Source: Acinetobacter proteolyticus | GTDB taxonomy: Bacteria; Pseudomonadota; Gammaproteobacteria; Pseudomonadales; Moraxellaceae | NCBI RefSeq assembly: GCF_000367945.1 | Contig: NZ_KB849179.1 | Coordinates: 1,020,935 to 1,084,934 of the forward strand | Reading direction: 5' to 3' | DNA: 64,000 bases | In this document: piece after piece, positions 27,218 through 38,559 of the stretch | Layout: every line of letters begins with the position of its first letter | Numbering within the stretch: position 1 is the first letter of the stretch | The notes under the pieces: generated by a model | What the model saw: only the letters and a program-made list of their open reading frames with translations | Databases searched by the model: none | What the model was told of the DNA's origin: nothing | Position numbers and translations under genes: made by a program

Positions 27218-27937
27218 CTAAGCATGAGTAAATGTTTGTCGCACCAAAGTTGCGACCTGTTGTCCCCAGATGGCATAGATTTCTTTGCTTGGATGAAAAC
27301 CATCACTTGCCATCGGCAAATCCATTGCTTGAAAAGCTTCAATATCATATTGAATAAATCGAAACTGAGATTGTGGTGCCAACCATTGCTGTAATGCCTG
27401 ATTCATTTGTTCTGCATATTTTCCAAACAGCCAAGCCAAAGGATTAGGCAAAGCTGGAAAATGCTGCATTGGTGGCACACCCGATACAATAATGAGTTTA
27501 GGTTGAAACTGACGCTGTATATAAGTGAATAGCTGTTTTTGTTGTTTAAGCCAAGATTTTGCAGAAGTTAGTTTAGTCACATCATTGACACCAATTGAAG
27601 TGATAACAACATCATAGCACTGCTGATCTAACTGTTGTACTGCTTGAAAAACCTGTTGAGTGGTATCGCCTGTTTTAGCATGTAGTTTCCATTGCAACAG
27701 ATATTCATTTTGTAACTCAGCAATAATCGCCCCCGACAAAGCCTGTTGCTGGGTTTCAACCCCAACACCCGCCGCAGCCGAATCGCCAAGAATAAGTAAA
27801 GAAAGTGGCTGACCTTGACCCACGATACCGATGCGGTCGCCACTTGCTTCAGAAAGACGTGGTGTATTGTTACGAACTTTCATGCCCTGTATGACTAATA
27901 CAGGTAATAATGCAAAAGTTGAAAGCTTTAACCACAT
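27218..27937 (-). CDS. SGNH/GDSL-type hydrolase
   Basis: A 239-aa protein with a hydrophobic N-terminal anchor (about residues 3-18), then block I GDSAAAG with the catalytic Ser, block III GVND and block V SDGFHPS with the Asp/His pair, as in SGNH esterases. Location is probably the membrane or periplasm. It ends 17 bases before the start of the YheT-like hydrolase, so both may act on lipid or acyl esters. Confidence 0.85.
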   Translation of the reverse strand: MWLKLSTFALLPVLVIQGMKVRNNTPRLSEASGDRIGIVGQGQPLSLLILGDSAAAGVGVETQQQALSGAIIAELQNEYLLQWKLHAKTGDTTQQVFQAVQQLDQQCYDVVITSIGVNDVTKLTSAKSWLKQQKQLFTYIQRQFQPKLIIVSGVPPMQHFPALPNPLAWLFGKYAEQMNQALQQWLAPQSQFRFIQYDIEAFQAMDLPMASDGFHPSKEIYAIWGQQVATLVRQTFTHA

Positions 27938-27976
27938 TTTAATTCTCTTAATATTACTTAGGCTATTTTATCGACA

Positions 27977-28384
27977 TTAATTTGGTTGATATTTGGCAAA
28001 TCGTGCACCCATTTTTTCTGCCAATGCTGCTAAACCACTCATCGGACGAATCATCACTTCAAAATCAATGATTTTTCCTTGTTCATTAAAGCGGACCATA
28101 TCAATGCCTTTAAGTGATTTTCCGCTGACATTGGCACTAAACTCCAACACCACATTTTCACCATCTTCGGTATAAAATTCACGATGATAGGTAAAATTCT
28201 CAAACACCTGAATCACATTGGTCAAAATAAAGAAAACCACATGTTTTCCTTCATAAGGGTTATAAGCAACGGGTGAACGAAACACCACGTCATCTGCCAA
28301 CAAATCATTTAAGTTGGATAGATCACCTGTTTTAATCATCTGATGCCAGTTTTCTAAAGCTTGTTTTGTCGTTTCCAATGTCAT
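27977..28384 (-). CDS. SnoaL/NTF2-like protein
   Basis: A 135-aa NTF2-like fold protein: WHQMIKTGDLSNLNDLLADD followed by VVFRSPVAYNPYEGK and, at the end, FEVMIRPMSGLAALAEKMGA. The family includes isomerases and many proteins of unknown ligand. It lies between fadH and the SGNH hydrolase on the same strand, so it may be part of a lipid-related group, but that is only context. Confidence 0.75.
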   Translation of the reverse strand: MTLETTKQALENWHQMIKTGDLSNLNDLLADDVVFRSPVAYNPYEGKHVVFFILTNVIQVFENFTYHREFYTEDGENVVLEFSANVSGKSLKGIDMVRFNEQGKIIDFEVMIRPMSGLAALAEKMGARFAKYQPN

Positions 28385-28455
28385 TGTTATTCTCCCTTGA
28401 GATTTAATGGATAATTCGGGAGCACGTCCTCAATAGAAAATGCTCCCTAGCATGT

Positions 28456-30554
<2,099 letters not shown>

Positions 30555-30560
<6 letters not shown>

Positions 30561-30570
30561 CATATTGCAT
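30555..30570. promoter_or_regulatory. Operator 2, PadR side
   Basis: ATGCAA-CATA-TTGCAT has perfect six-base arms and matches operator 1 closely. Their centres are 42 bases apart, about four helical turns, so two dimers could bind the same face of the DNA. Confidence 0.7.
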
Positions 30571-30604
30571 AATTCTGATGAGTCATTTTTTATTATGGAA
30601 CATC

Positions 30605-31165
30605 ATGTCACTCGCCCATGTTTTATTGACCAGCTTATTGGAAAAACCAAGTACAGGTTTTGACTTGGCTCGTCGCTTTGACCGTTCAATGGGCTTCTTT
30701 TGGAATGCGACTCATCAGCAGATCTATCGTGAACTCAACGGGATGCTGAAAAAAGGATGGATTTCGACTTTAGAAGAACAAGCTGCCAACAGCCGTAAAA
30801 AAACTTATCAAGTTGAACAACTTGGAAGAATACAACTGGCTTCATGGATTGAACAACAAAGCGAACCCGCGCAATTGCGCGATGACCTCATGGTCAGGCT
30901 AAGAGCAGAAGCTCAACTCGGTGGCAATAATATTTTGCCTGAATTAGAACGCCATTTGTCGTTACATAAGGAAAAATTAAGCCTTTATCAAGCCATTCAT
31001 GATAAAGATTTTAAAGATAACCAACCAACCAATCGTGTTCTGTTTATCCATAAGATGATTCTGGAACTCGGTATCATTAAGGAAAATGAATGGATAAAAT
31101 GGTTGGAACAAATGATTCCTCAACTGAAAAAGTTTGAAGAAGCCAACAATAGTGGAGAAAAATAA
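30605..31165 (+). CDS. PadR-family transcriptional regulator
   Basis: A 186-aa PadR protein: winged helix SLAHVLLTSLLEKPSTGFDL and WNATHQQIYRELNGMLKKGW, then RKKTYQVEQLGRIQLASWIE forming the wing, and a long C-terminal dimerisation helix pair as in the PadR-s2 type. The ATG at 30605 fits the domain; an upstream ATG at 30578 has no family support. It probably represses fadH and itself through the two ATGCAAC palindromes. It is coupled (TAATG) to the downstream hydrolase. Confidence 0.88.
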   Translation: MSLAHVLLTSLLEKPSTGFDLARRFDRSMGFFWNATHQQIYRELNGMLKKGWISTLEEQAANSRKKTYQVEQLGRIQLASWIEQQSEPAQLRDDLMVRLRAEAQLGGNNILPELERHLSLHKEKLSLYQAIHDKDFKDNQPTNRVLFIHKMILELGIIKENEWIKWLEQMIPQLKKFEEANNSGEK

Positions 31166-32085
31166 TGCCGTTTTATAGCATGTCCGATCAAGAAAAATTA
31201 TTTGTGCGACGCGTTGGTGAAGGCGAACCTGTACTCGTCTTATCCGGACTGGGCATGCAAAGCTGGCAATGGTTACCTTTCTTATTTGCCAACCGTAAAC
31301 AATATGAATTTATCATTCCAGACTGGCGTGGTTTCGGCGGTTCAAAGAATTGTGCTATTCCAGAGCTCGATGCAATCTCAAGTCATTGGAATGATGTAGA
31401 TTCACTGATCCAACAATTAAAGCTCGATCAATTCATCCTGATGGGTTATTCCATGGGTGCAACCACAGCCATGCATGGCATGAAGCATGGTGGCTTAGCT
31501 GAGAAACTTAAGGCCTATCTGCATATTGATCAAACGCCTAAAATTGCAGTTGATGATTCTTGGCAATACGGCTTATTTGGTCCAAAGCATCCTCAATTTA
31601 AAAATCTATTACTTGAGATTCAAACGCTATTACTCGATTATAAACATGCTCAGAAACTAGAGGACTTACCCGATGATATCCGCTATAAGCTGGTCAGCTT
31701 GTGGGGTGATTTCATTGAGTTGCAAGGCAGCAATAACTATAGTCCTAAAATTTTCAAACTCGCTCTAAACCGCCCGTTCCTGCAAAAATACTTACTGCCA
31801 ATTCAGCGTTTAGACTATTTACTATGGTATGTCGAAAATTATCTTCATCATAATGAAGACTATCGTGAAGCCATCAGTCAACTCAGTTGCCCAACCACCT
31901 TCTTTATTGGTCGTGAATCTACGCTTTACCCAGAAACTGGCCAAACACTGATTGCTGAAAGCTTAAGCAATGCTACAGCGATTTATTTTGAACGTTCAGG
32001 ACATACACCACTAATTACTGAACCTAGAAAATTCAGCCAAGAAATTGGCCACTTCCTTGCGGCTCAATCGACCCAAGCAGCTTAA
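31165..32085 (+). CDS. Alpha/beta hydrolase
   Basis: A 306-aa hydrolase with the HGG-like region VLSGLGMQSWQWLPFL, the nucleophile elbow MGYSMGATTA, a probable acid in FIGRESTLYPETG and the catalytic His in RSGHTPLITEP. Its start overlaps the PadR stop by one base, so the two are co-translated. The substrate is unknown; co-regulation with fadH would point to acyl or ester metabolism. Confidence 0.85.
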   Translation: MPFYSMSDQEKLFVRRVGEGEPVLVLSGLGMQSWQWLPFLFANRKQYEFIIPDWRGFGGSKNCAIPELDAISSHWNDVDSLIQQLKLDQFILMGYSMGATTAMHGMKHGGLAEKLKAYLHIDQTPKIAVDDSWQYGLFGPKHPQFKNLLLEIQTLLLDYKHAQKLEDLPDDIRYKLVSLWGDFIELQGSNNYSPKIFKLALNRPFLQKYLLPIQRLDYLLWYVENYLHHNEDYREAISQLSCPTTFFIGRESTLYPETGQTLIAESLSNATAIYFERSGHTPLITEPRKFSQEIGHFLAAQSTQAA

Positions 32086-32098
32086 GTCGACCGCAAAG

Positions 32099-32130
32099 AA
32101 AAAAGCCAATCAATTGAGATTGGCTTTTTT
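32099..32130 (+). terminator. Bidirectional terminator
   Basis: AAAAAAGCCAATC and GATTGGCTTTTTT form the stem between the hydrolase gene and the converging aroG. Confidence 0.9.
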
Positions 32131-32139
32131 ATGTCTGGT

Positions 32140-33183
32140 TTATTTTTTATGTCGCATTTTCTCAGCAACATCCAACAACACTTGTGCTGTTTTATCCCAA
32201 CCTAGGCAACCATCCGTAACTGACTGACCATAGGTCATATCACAGGATATTTTTTGATTACCATCAACTAGATGGCTTTCAATCATCACACCACGCACTT
32301 TCGATTCAGCGCGCTCTGCAATAATTTGCTGTAAAACCTGTGGTTGCAGTAGTGGATCTTTACCGCTATTACCATGACTACAGTCAATCACCAATGCAGG
32401 TAATTGTTTATGTTTGAAATGCATCGCTTGAATCGAAGCTAAATCATAGTTAGCCCCATGATTTGAACCACGTAAAATCAAATGCGGTAATGGATTACCT
32501 TCACTATGCAAAATTGCGGGTAAACCCTGTTGGGTCATCCCTAAGAATTGATGGCCATGCAGTGCTGATTGAATCGCATCTAAAGCAATTTGAATCGATC
32601 CATCTGTACCATTTTTGAAACCAATGCTGTATGGCATATGGCTGGCAATTTCACGATGAATTTGAGACTCACTGGTACGTGCACCAATGGCACCCCAAGC
32701 CAATAAATCATCGAAATAGCCTGTTGCCATTGGGCTTAAAATCTCACTGGCAATTGGCAAGCCTTTTTCAATCAATTGTATATAAAGCTGACGAGATTTT
32801 TCTAAACCCAGTTGTAAGTCTGATGATCCATCTAAATTTGGATCATACAAGAAACCTTTCCAACCTACCGTGGTACGCGGTTTTTCGATGTATGCACGCA
32901 TAACGAGGAAAATCTGATCTTTAACCTGTTCTTGTAGTTGTTGTAGGCGATCAGCATATTCGAGTACTGCAATAGGGTCATGAATTGAACAAGGACCTGT
33001 AATCACCATTAAGCGATGATCATGTCCAGATAAAATATTCTGAATCGTTTGACGATGTTTTGAAATTTGCTGCGCTAAAGTTGCAGACAAGGGATACTGC
33101 GCTTTGAGTTGTGATGGCAAGCTAAGCATTGATTCTTTTGTATGTGTTTGTGGTTGTGTCAAAGCAGTATTTAAAGCATTCAT
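32140..33183 (-). CDS. aroG: 3-deoxy-7-phosphoheptulonate synthase (class I DAHP synthase)
   Basis: A 347-aa enzyme of the AroF/G/H class that starts the shikimate pathway from phosphoenolpyruvate and erythrose 4-phosphate. VITGPCSIHD, MRAYIEKPRTTVGWKGFLYD, WGAIGARTSESQIHRE, FKNGTDG, RGSNHGANYD and IDCSHGNSGKD are conserved and include the metal and substrate ligands. I cannot tell which aromatic amino acid inhibits it. The ATG at 33183 follows AAAGGA by seven bases. Upstream lie an aromatic-rich leader ORF and a terminator, which suggest attenuation. Confidence 0.93.
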   Translation of the reverse strand: MNALNTALTQPQTHTKESMLSLPSQLKAQYPLSATLAQQISKHRQTIQNILSGHDHRLMVITGPCSIHDPIAVLEYADRLQQLQEQVKDQIFLVMRAYIEKPRTTVGWKGFLYDPNLDGSSDLQLGLEKSRQLYIQLIEKGLPIASEILSPMATGYFDDLLAWGAIGARTSESQIHREIASHMPYSIGFKNGTDGSIQIALDAIQSALHGHQFLGMTQQGLPAILHSEGNPLPHLILRGSNHGANYDLASIQAMHFKHKQLPALVIDCSHGNSGKDPLLQPQVLQQIIAERAESKVRGVMIESHLVDGNQKISCDMTYGQSVTDGCLGWDKTAQVLLDVAEKMRHKK

Positions 33184-33224
33184 TTTCAATTCCTTTGGAC
33201 TGGCCTTCTTCGCAGTCCTATCAT

Positions 33225-33317
33225 TTATTTGAGCAAGTGTGATCTAAGCGATGTTGATTTTTTTGCAAAGTAAAACCAAGAAATCTTGCTAAAATATGAA
33301 TAATTAAATGTATACAT
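33225..33317 (-). CDS. Aromatic-rich leader peptide of aroG
   Basis: A 30-codon ORF beginning MYTFNYSYFSKISWFYF: nine of the first 17 residues are Tyr, Phe or Trp. It has an excellent ribosome binding site (AGGAG, seven bases before the ATG at 33317) and stops 41 bases before the aroG start. After its stop, GGACTG and CAGTCC can pair just ahead of the aroG ribosome binding site. This is the layout expected for control by ribosome stalling when charged Tyr, Phe or Trp tRNA runs low. It is inferred, not a known annotated element to me. Confidence 0.65.
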   Translation of the reverse strand: MYTFNYSYFSKISWFYFAKKSTSLRSHLLK

Positions 33318-33350
33318 GGTATTTCTCCTAAAATCATGATTGTTAAAGCA

Positions 33351-33382
33351 TAAAAAAACCTGATCGGTGTTGCCGATCAGGT
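33351..33382 (-). terminator. Terminator in the aroG leader
   Basis: On the minus strand CCTGATCGG-CAACA-CCGATCAGG is a perfect nine-pair stem followed by seven T. It stands upstream of aroG and of the leader ORF, so any transcript from further upstream must pass it: a candidate attenuator. Confidence 0.85.
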
Positions 33383-33383
33383 A

Positions 33384-33422
33384 TTAACTGGTTGGGCAAC
33401 CCTTTTGCTGCCCGAAACGCAT
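33384..33422 (-). CDS. Possible first leader ORF before the attenuator
   Basis: A 12-codon frame, MRFGQQKGCPTS, ends one base before the terminator stem region. It contains a hairpin (GGGCA with TGCCC), and its GTTGCC can instead pair with GGCAAC of the terminator. No good ribosome binding site is visible, so it may be RNA structure, not a peptide. Confidence 0.3.
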   Translation of the reverse strand: MRFGQQKGCPTS

Positions 33423-33797
33423 CAGGCAACGATCAATATTGCCAAAAGTAAAAGTATGCGTTGGTGTTTACAGTATGCTTTAACATATTTATTTCAAATA
33501 TCTAAAAAACGGTGTCTAACTATTAAATTACGCACTATTTCAGCATTTGACAAGCACTTTTTATATTTTTTTAATCCTATCTTCAAAACCTTAAAGTTTG
33601 ACCTTTCACCAGTTCCCCCATAGAATAGTGTAAAAATAAACCAAATTGAGATTACGCCAATGAAGTAAGTTCTATTTCCATCATCAAAGTTCATTTTCTT
33701 TTTGATGTGCAAAATAGACTTAGCTATCGTTCAGCGCTGCTTTATTCTAAAACTTATCTCGATCTCTATTTTGCATATCCTGTTTATGAGGTTTCAT
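33423..33797. other. Divergent regulatory region of aroG and the ABC-F gene
   Basis: No gene in 375 bases. It should hold the aroG promoter on the minus strand and that of the ABC-F gene on the plus strand; I see no clear -35/-10 pair for either. Confidence 0.45.
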
Positions 33798-35372
33798 ATG
33801 ACTCAACAGGCATGTATTATTTCCAACCTATCCCTTGAATTAGCCCAGCAAAAACTATTTGACCATCTGAGTTTTCAACTTCCATTGCATCAGTTCACCG
33901 GATTGATCGGGCGCAATGGCCAAGGGAAATCACTATTGATGTCTCTTCTACATGAACAGACAAAATTCAAGCCCCCCTATTCAGGCCAAATCTCATGGCA
34001 GTGTCCACATCAATATCTAGCTCAGCTTCAGCGTGTACAAGCAGATACAATCGCTCAAGCCTTGCATATTGAGGATTTATACCAGTGCTTCAAACGTATC
34101 CAGCACGGTACTGCAGCTTTTGCCGATTATGACCAAGTCGAACATCTGTGGCATTTACCAACAGAATGGCAACAGCTTTTGCAAAGTGCGGATTTACCAA
34201 TAGATCTTGATACCCCCATTCAATATTTGAGTGAAGGCCAAAAAACCAAACTCGCACTGTGTCGCCTATTTCTAGTCAAAGATCATTATCTATTACTGGA
34301 TGAACCCAGTAATCACTTAGATACACGGGGACGAGAATGGCTGATCCAGCAAATGTCTCAACATCCAACAGGTGGGCTCATCATTAGCCACGATCGGCAG
34401 CTACTGTCTCATGTGCAGGGTATTTTTTCCTTAAGTCAGCTGGGACTGCACTATTACGGCGGCAATTATGCACTTTATCAGCAGCAGCATCAGTTACAAG
34501 TCGAATCATTATCGCACGCAGTGCAACAAGAAAAGCGTGAATTAAAACTACTGAAAGAACAGCAACATCAAAGCCAGATGAAATCGCAGAAACGTCAAAA
34601 AGCAGGTCAAAAGTTAAGGGCTTCTGGTTCACAAGCGCCCATTTTACTGGATGCCAAGAAGGAACAGTCAGAGCAATCTCTTTCCCACCTACGCAAACAA
34701 CAGATTAAGCAGCTCACAGATGTAAAAGATCAATTGCAACAGAAGCAAACTCAACTGGAACATCTCAAAACTCAATCTTTCGAATTTGCGCTTATAACCA
34801 GAAAGTCAGGAGAAATCTTACGTTGTCATCAATTACAACTCGCTTATGCGAAGACAAAACCCATTGATCTGGCAATTAGGGCTGGGGAAAAGTTGCATTT
34901 ACGTGGTGCAAATGGAACTGGAAAATCAACCTTATTGAAGACCCTTCAAGGTGTAATGTCGCCAATAACAGGAGAGATTTATCGCAAAGTAATTTCAATT
35001 TATCTTGATCAGACGCTTTCGCTAGTTGATGACAATATTTCAGCTCTTGAATATTTACAGCGTATTGATACTGAACTAACAGAGCAACACGCACGAACCT
35101 TATTAGGCAATCTTCAAATTCGAAGAGATAAAGCCCTTATCCCCATCTCCACCCTAAGTGGCGGTGAACGCTTAAAAGTCGCGTTACTTGCTTTAAAACA
35201 ACAGACTGTGGAGCTGTTACTTTTAGATGAACCTGAAAATCATCTCGATATTGAGTCTCGTGAGTTACTGGCTCAAGCCATTCGTTCTTTTAATGGTGCT
35301 GTGATACTGGTGTCGCATGATGAAACTTTTGTTGAAGAATGTGGAATTACAACAACGTATCAGATGAAATAA
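33798..35372 (+). CDS. ABC-F type ATPase
   Basis: A 524-aa protein with two ATP-binding cassettes and no membrane segments. Cassette 1 has GRNGQGKS, LSEGQKTKLALCR and LLLDEPSNHLD; cassette 2 has GANGTGKST, LSGGERLKVALLAL and LLLDEPENHLD. A charged coiled coil of about 100 residues (rich in Gln, Lys and His) joins them, as in ABC-F proteins that act on ribosomes. The first signature has Glu for the usual Gly (LSEGQ). The ATG at 33798 follows GAGG; an upstream extension to 33702 is not supported. It may relieve ribosome stress or give antibiotic tolerance, but the subgroup is unclear. Confidence 0.85.
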   Translation: MTQQACIISNLSLELAQQKLFDHLSFQLPLHQFTGLIGRNGQGKSLLMSLLHEQTKFKPPYSGQISWQCPHQYLAQLQRVQADTIAQALHIEDLYQCFKRIQHGTAAFADYDQVEHLWHLPTEWQQLLQSADLPIDLDTPIQYLSEGQKTKLALCRLFLVKDHYLLLDEPSNHLDTRGREWLIQQMSQHPTGGLIISHDRQLLSHVQGIFSLSQLGLHYYGGNYALYQQQHQLQVESLSHAVQQEKRELKLLKEQQHQSQMKSQKRQKAGQKLRASGSQAPILLDAKKEQSEQSLSHLRKQQIKQLTDVKDQLQQKQTQLEHLKTQSFEFALITRKSGEILRCHQLQLAYAKTKPIDLAIRAGEKLHLRGANGTGKSTLLKTLQGVMSPITGEIYRKVISIYLDQTLSLVDDNISALEYLQRIDTELTEQHARTLLGNLQIRRDKALIPISTLSGGERLKVALLALKQQTVELLLLDEPENHLDIESRELLAQAIRSFNGAVILVSHDETFVEECGITTTYQMK

Positions 35373-35390
35373 TCGGTATCATAAATCTTA

Positions 35391-35420
35391 TCAGCATGAT
35401 AATCATCATTATCATGCTGA
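35391..35420. other. Perfect 13-bp hairpin between convergent genes
   Basis: TCAGCATGATAAT-CATC-ATTATCATGCTGA. No T-run on either side. It lies between the ends of the ABC-F and ynfA genes and is likely a 3'-end stability element or a terminator of unusual form. Confidence 0.6.
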
Positions 35421-35424
35421 ATCC

Positions 35425-35787
35425 TCAACGCACCAATCCTTGCGGCTGCAAAATGATTAAGCCAGCCCCACACAAAACCACAAGACCACCTAGAATATCC
35501 CAACGTGTCAACATGACTTGATCAACATAACGCAGCCACAATAAGGCAGTAAAAATATAGATTCCTCCATAAGCCGCATAAATACGACCTGATGCGGCAG
35601 GATGCAACGTCAGCAACCAAACAAAGATCGCTAAGCTTAAAGCAGTCGGAATCCACAACCAATGTGATTTTCCTTGATTCAAAATGAGATAAGGAAAATA
35701 ACAACCTAAAATTTCAGCAATTGCTGTGACGAAAAATAACCCAAATACTTTAAGTACTTGGGTTATTGAAAAAGACAATTCAAACAT
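35425..35787 (-). CDS. ynfA: YnfA/UPF0060 membrane protein
   Basis: A 120-aa protein with four membrane helices of the small multidrug resistance type. [19 protein letters not shown], then [19 protein letters not shown] and [19 protein letters not shown] fit the YnfA family, reported to take part in efflux in some enterobacteria. It is slightly longer than the usual 108 residues at its N-terminus. Its start overlaps the clpA stop by one base (TAATG), an odd partner for a membrane transporter. Confidence 0.88.
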   Translation of the reverse strand: MFELSFSITQVLKVFGLFFVTAIAEILGCYFPYLILNQGKSHWLWIPTALSLAIFVWLLTLHPAASGRIYAAYGGIYIFTALLWLRYVDQVMLTRWDILGGLVVLCGAGLIILQPQGLVR

Positions 35788-38072
35788 TAAGCAGGTTCAG
35801 CACTCGGGTTAATATGATCTTCAAATACTTCCAATTTTAAGCCGATATCTTTGCCGTTCTCTGTTTTCACAGAAACTGCAACATTACCACCATGCTCAGC
35901 AAGCTCACCAAATAAAATCATCTCAGCAAGCGGCTTTTTCAAATGTTCTTGAATCAGACGTTGCATCGGACGAGCACCCATGAGACGGTCATAACCATTA
36001 GCAGATAACCAGTCACGTGCACTTTGATCAACATCAAGTACCACTTGTTTCTCATCTAGCTGTGCTTGCAATTCAGTTAAGAATTTGTCTACCACTGAAT
36101 CGATGATTGTCGTCGGAAGTGCTTTAAATTGAATCACACCATCCAAACGGTTACGGAATTCAGGCGAGAATGCGCGTTTCATTGCATCTTGATTATCTGC
36201 GCTGTGATCTTGCTCAGTAAAACCAATACTTGCACGGACAATACTTTCTGCACCAATATTGGTAGTGAGCACAATAATCACATTTCTGAAGTCAGATTTA
36301 CGACCATTGTTGTCAGTCAAAGCACCATGATCCATGACTTGCAATAACAAGTTGAATACATCTGGATGGGCTTTTTCAATTTCATCCAGCAACAGCACAC
36401 AATGTGGATTTTTATGGATCGCATCGGTCAGCAAACCACCTTGATCATAGCCAACATAACCTGGAGGCGCACCAATCAAACGAGAAACCGCATGACGCTC
36501 CATATACTCAGACATATCGAAACGAACTAGCTCTACACCAAGCAATTTCGCCAATTGTTTAGTGACTTCGGTTTTACCCACACCTGTTGGACCAGCAAAT
36601 ACAAAACTACCCACTGGTTTATCTGGTGCTTTTAAGCCTGCGCGAGATAATTTGATCGCTGATGCAAGCGCTGTAATCGCCTCATCCTGACCAAATACCA
36701 CACGTTTAAGATCACGTTCCAGATTCTCGAGTACAGACTTGTCATCTTTAGAAACTGTTTTCGGTGGAATACGGGCAATCTTGGAAACGATATCTTCGAT
36801 ATTCTCAACTGAGATCGTCGTACCATCAACTTCTGCTTTCAAGCGACGTTGCGCACCAGCCTCATCAATCACATCAATCGCTTTGTCTGGCAAGAAACGA
36901 TCATTGATAAATTTAGCTGATAACTCAACAGCAGCAACTAAAGCTTTATCATCGTATTCAACATGATGGAAATCTTCGAACTTGTTTTTCAAGCCACGTA
37001 AAATTTCAATCGTTTCATTAATGCTTGGTTCATTCACGTCAATTTTTTGGAAGCGACGCGATAAAGCATGGTCTTTCTCGAATACCTGACGATATTCTTG
37101 GAAAGTTGTTGAACCAATGCAACGTAGGCTACCATTTGCCAAAGCAGGTTTGATTAAATTCGATGCATCCATGGTACTGCCCATGCTTGAGCCTGCGCCA
37201 ATGATCATATGAATTTCATCAATGAATAAAATTGCATTTGGATTCTTTTTCAACGCATTCAACAATTGTTTTAAGCGCTTCTCATAGTCACCACGATATT
37301 TAGTCCCTGCAACCAATGCACCGATGTCTAAGCTATAAACTTCAGCATTGGCAAGTGGTTTCGGTGCCTTGCCATTGACAATCAACCAAGCCAAGCCTTC
37401 CGCAATCGAGGTTTTACCTACACCCGGATCACCAACGAGCAATGGATTATTTTTACGGCGACGGCATAAAATTTGTGCTGCACGCTCAATTTCTTTTTCA
37501 CGACCAATTAAAGGATCTGTTTTACCCTTTTGCGCTTCGATATTTAAGTTCAGTGTGTATTGTTCGAGTGGTCCAGCATTTGCAGAAGCCGCACTTTCAC
37601 CTTCAATATCTTCTACTTCTTCTTCAACCTGAATCTCATCTTTGCGTGTGCCATGAGATAGGTATTGAGTCAAAGTTAAACGGTTAATTTGATGGCGTTT
37701 AAGTAAATAAACCGCGAACGAATCTCGTTCTGAATACATCGCAACTAAAACATCTGCACCTTCAACCGTACGGTCACCACCGCTCGATTGAACATGGAAA
37801 ATTGCACGTTGCAAAATTCGATCAAAGCTCTCAGTTGGATGAGGGGCCTGTTCACTATTATCACCAAGTTTTGGGGTATGTTGCTCTACATATTCCTCTA
37901 ATTCTTTACGCAAAGTAACGATATCCGCACCACATGCTTTTAATGCATTTACGGCGGAGTCATTATCTAGCAAGGCAAGCAACAAATGTTCAACTGTCAG
38001 AAACTCATGTCTCTTTTGACGAGCCATGCTAACAGCCAAACGTAACGATACTTCTAATTGACGACTGAGCAT
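35787..38072 (-). CDS. clpA: ATP-dependent Clp protease ATP-binding subunit ClpA
   Basis: A 761-aa AAA+ unfoldase that feeds substrates to ClpP. It has the N-domain ([20 protein letters not shown]) that binds ClpS, the first AAA module with GDPGVGKTS and LFIDEIHMI, and the second with GPTGVGKTE and [10 protein letters not shown], plus GARPMQRLI near the C-terminus. AAGGGGG lies before the ATG at 38072. It is downstream of clpS but separated from it by a repeat cluster and a relic clpS, so co-transcription is uncertain. Confidence 0.96.
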   Translation of the reverse strand: MLSRQLEVSLRLAVSMARQKRHEFLTVEHLLLALLDNDSAVNALKACGADIVTLRKELEEYVEQHTPKLGDNSEQAPHPTESFDRILQRAIFHVQSSGGDRTVEGADVLVAMYSERDSFAVYLLKRHQINRLTLTQYLSHGTRKDEIQVEEEVEDIEGESAASANAGPLEQYTLNLNIEAQKGKTDPLIGREKEIERAAQILCRRRKNNPLLVGDPGVGKTSIAEGLAWLIVNGKAPKPLANAEVYSLDIGALVAGTKYRGDYEKRLKQLLNALKKNPNAILFIDEIHMIIGAGSSMGSTMDASNLIKPALANGSLRCIGSTTFQEYRQVFEKDHALSRRFQKIDVNEPSINETIEILRGLKNKFEDFHHVEYDDKALVAAVELSAKFINDRFLPDKAIDVIDEAGAQRRLKAEVDGTTISVENIEDIVSKIARIPPKTVSKDDKSVLENLERDLKRVVFGQDEAITALASAIKLSRAGLKAPDKPVGSFVFAGPTGVGKTEVTKQLAKLLGVELVRFDMSEYMERHAVSRLIGAPPGYVGYDQGGLLTDAIHKNPHCVLLLDEIEKAHPDVFNLLLQVMDHGALTDNNGRKSDFRNVIIVLTTNIGAESIVRASIGFTEQDHSADNQDAMKRAFSPEFRNRLDGVIQFKALPTTIIDSVVDKFLTELQAQLDEKQVVLDVDQSARDWLSANGYDRLMGARPMQRLIQEHLKKPLAEMILFGELAEHGGNVAVSVKTENGKDIGLKLEVFEDHINPSAEPA

Positions 38073-38094
38073 GTAACCCCCTTATATCTTGGGC

Positions 38095-38328
38095 TCTATC
38101 AAAAAAAGAAAATCTTTTAATGAAAAAGCGAATTATTGACTTGATCCGCTGAGCTTCTGTAATCGTGATTGAATATACGTCTACAAGTCTCTTTGCTTCA
38201 TAATCTACTGTTAGCATTAGTTGACTATCTTGGTCAAGATTCAAAACAAAGTATTGTTGTAAAAATTCAATTACAAAGAGAATTAGACTGATCTAATCGT
38301 TCAAAAAGACAGCGAATTTGTTATTCAT
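38095..38328 (-). pseudogene. Decayed second copy of clpS
   Basis: From the ATG at 38328 the frame reads MNNKFAVFLND, then a TAG at 38295-38293, then ISLILFVIEFLQQYFVLNLD and QDSQLMLTVDYEAKRLVDVY. This lines up without gaps with the intact ClpS segment [40 protein letters not shown] and [10 protein letters not shown]. The stop replaces the second Asp of the NDD signature that binds N-degrons. Homology fades before the clpA start. The N-terminal extension of clpS is missing. The copy is old, as most positions have changed. A shorter product from the TTG at 38244 could in theory still be made. Confidence 0.75.
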
Positions 38329-38559
38329 TTATAAAACAATATTAAACTTATGAAAAAATGTAATACTGCATGATCTTGCTTAAAGCCTAACAAATCATCC
38401 ATAAGTTTAATATATTAACACTCAGTATATTGTTTCATGTTTTTAGCACAAAACAAGATATGCATTCATTCATCAAGTCGAAAAGCTTTACTTTAGATGC
38501 TTTTAGAAATACTTGCACTATTCCACTCATAACATACAAGTCATACGATGGCGCAAGAT
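38329..38559. other. AT-rich spacer upstream of the clpS relic
   Basis: About 230 bases without a gene; it may hold the promoter of clpA on the minus strand. Nothing specific is seen. Confidence 0.4.

Noticed and set aside
33405..33623. Plus-strand reading frame of 72 codons upstream of the ABC-F gene.
   Set aside because: It runs antisense to the aroG leader with its terminator, has no ribosome binding site and an implausible composition.
35396..35415. GATAAT-CATC-ATTATC looked like a Fur box.
   Set aside because: The half-site spacing is wrong for Fur, and it lies between the ends of two convergent genes, where an operator has no promoter to act on. It is kept as a hairpin only.
38029..38244. 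A 71-codon minus-strand frame as a stand-alone gene.
   Set aside because: It starts at a TTG inside a clear ClpS-like sequence that continues upstream through a stop codon and it runs into clpA, so it is part of a relic.
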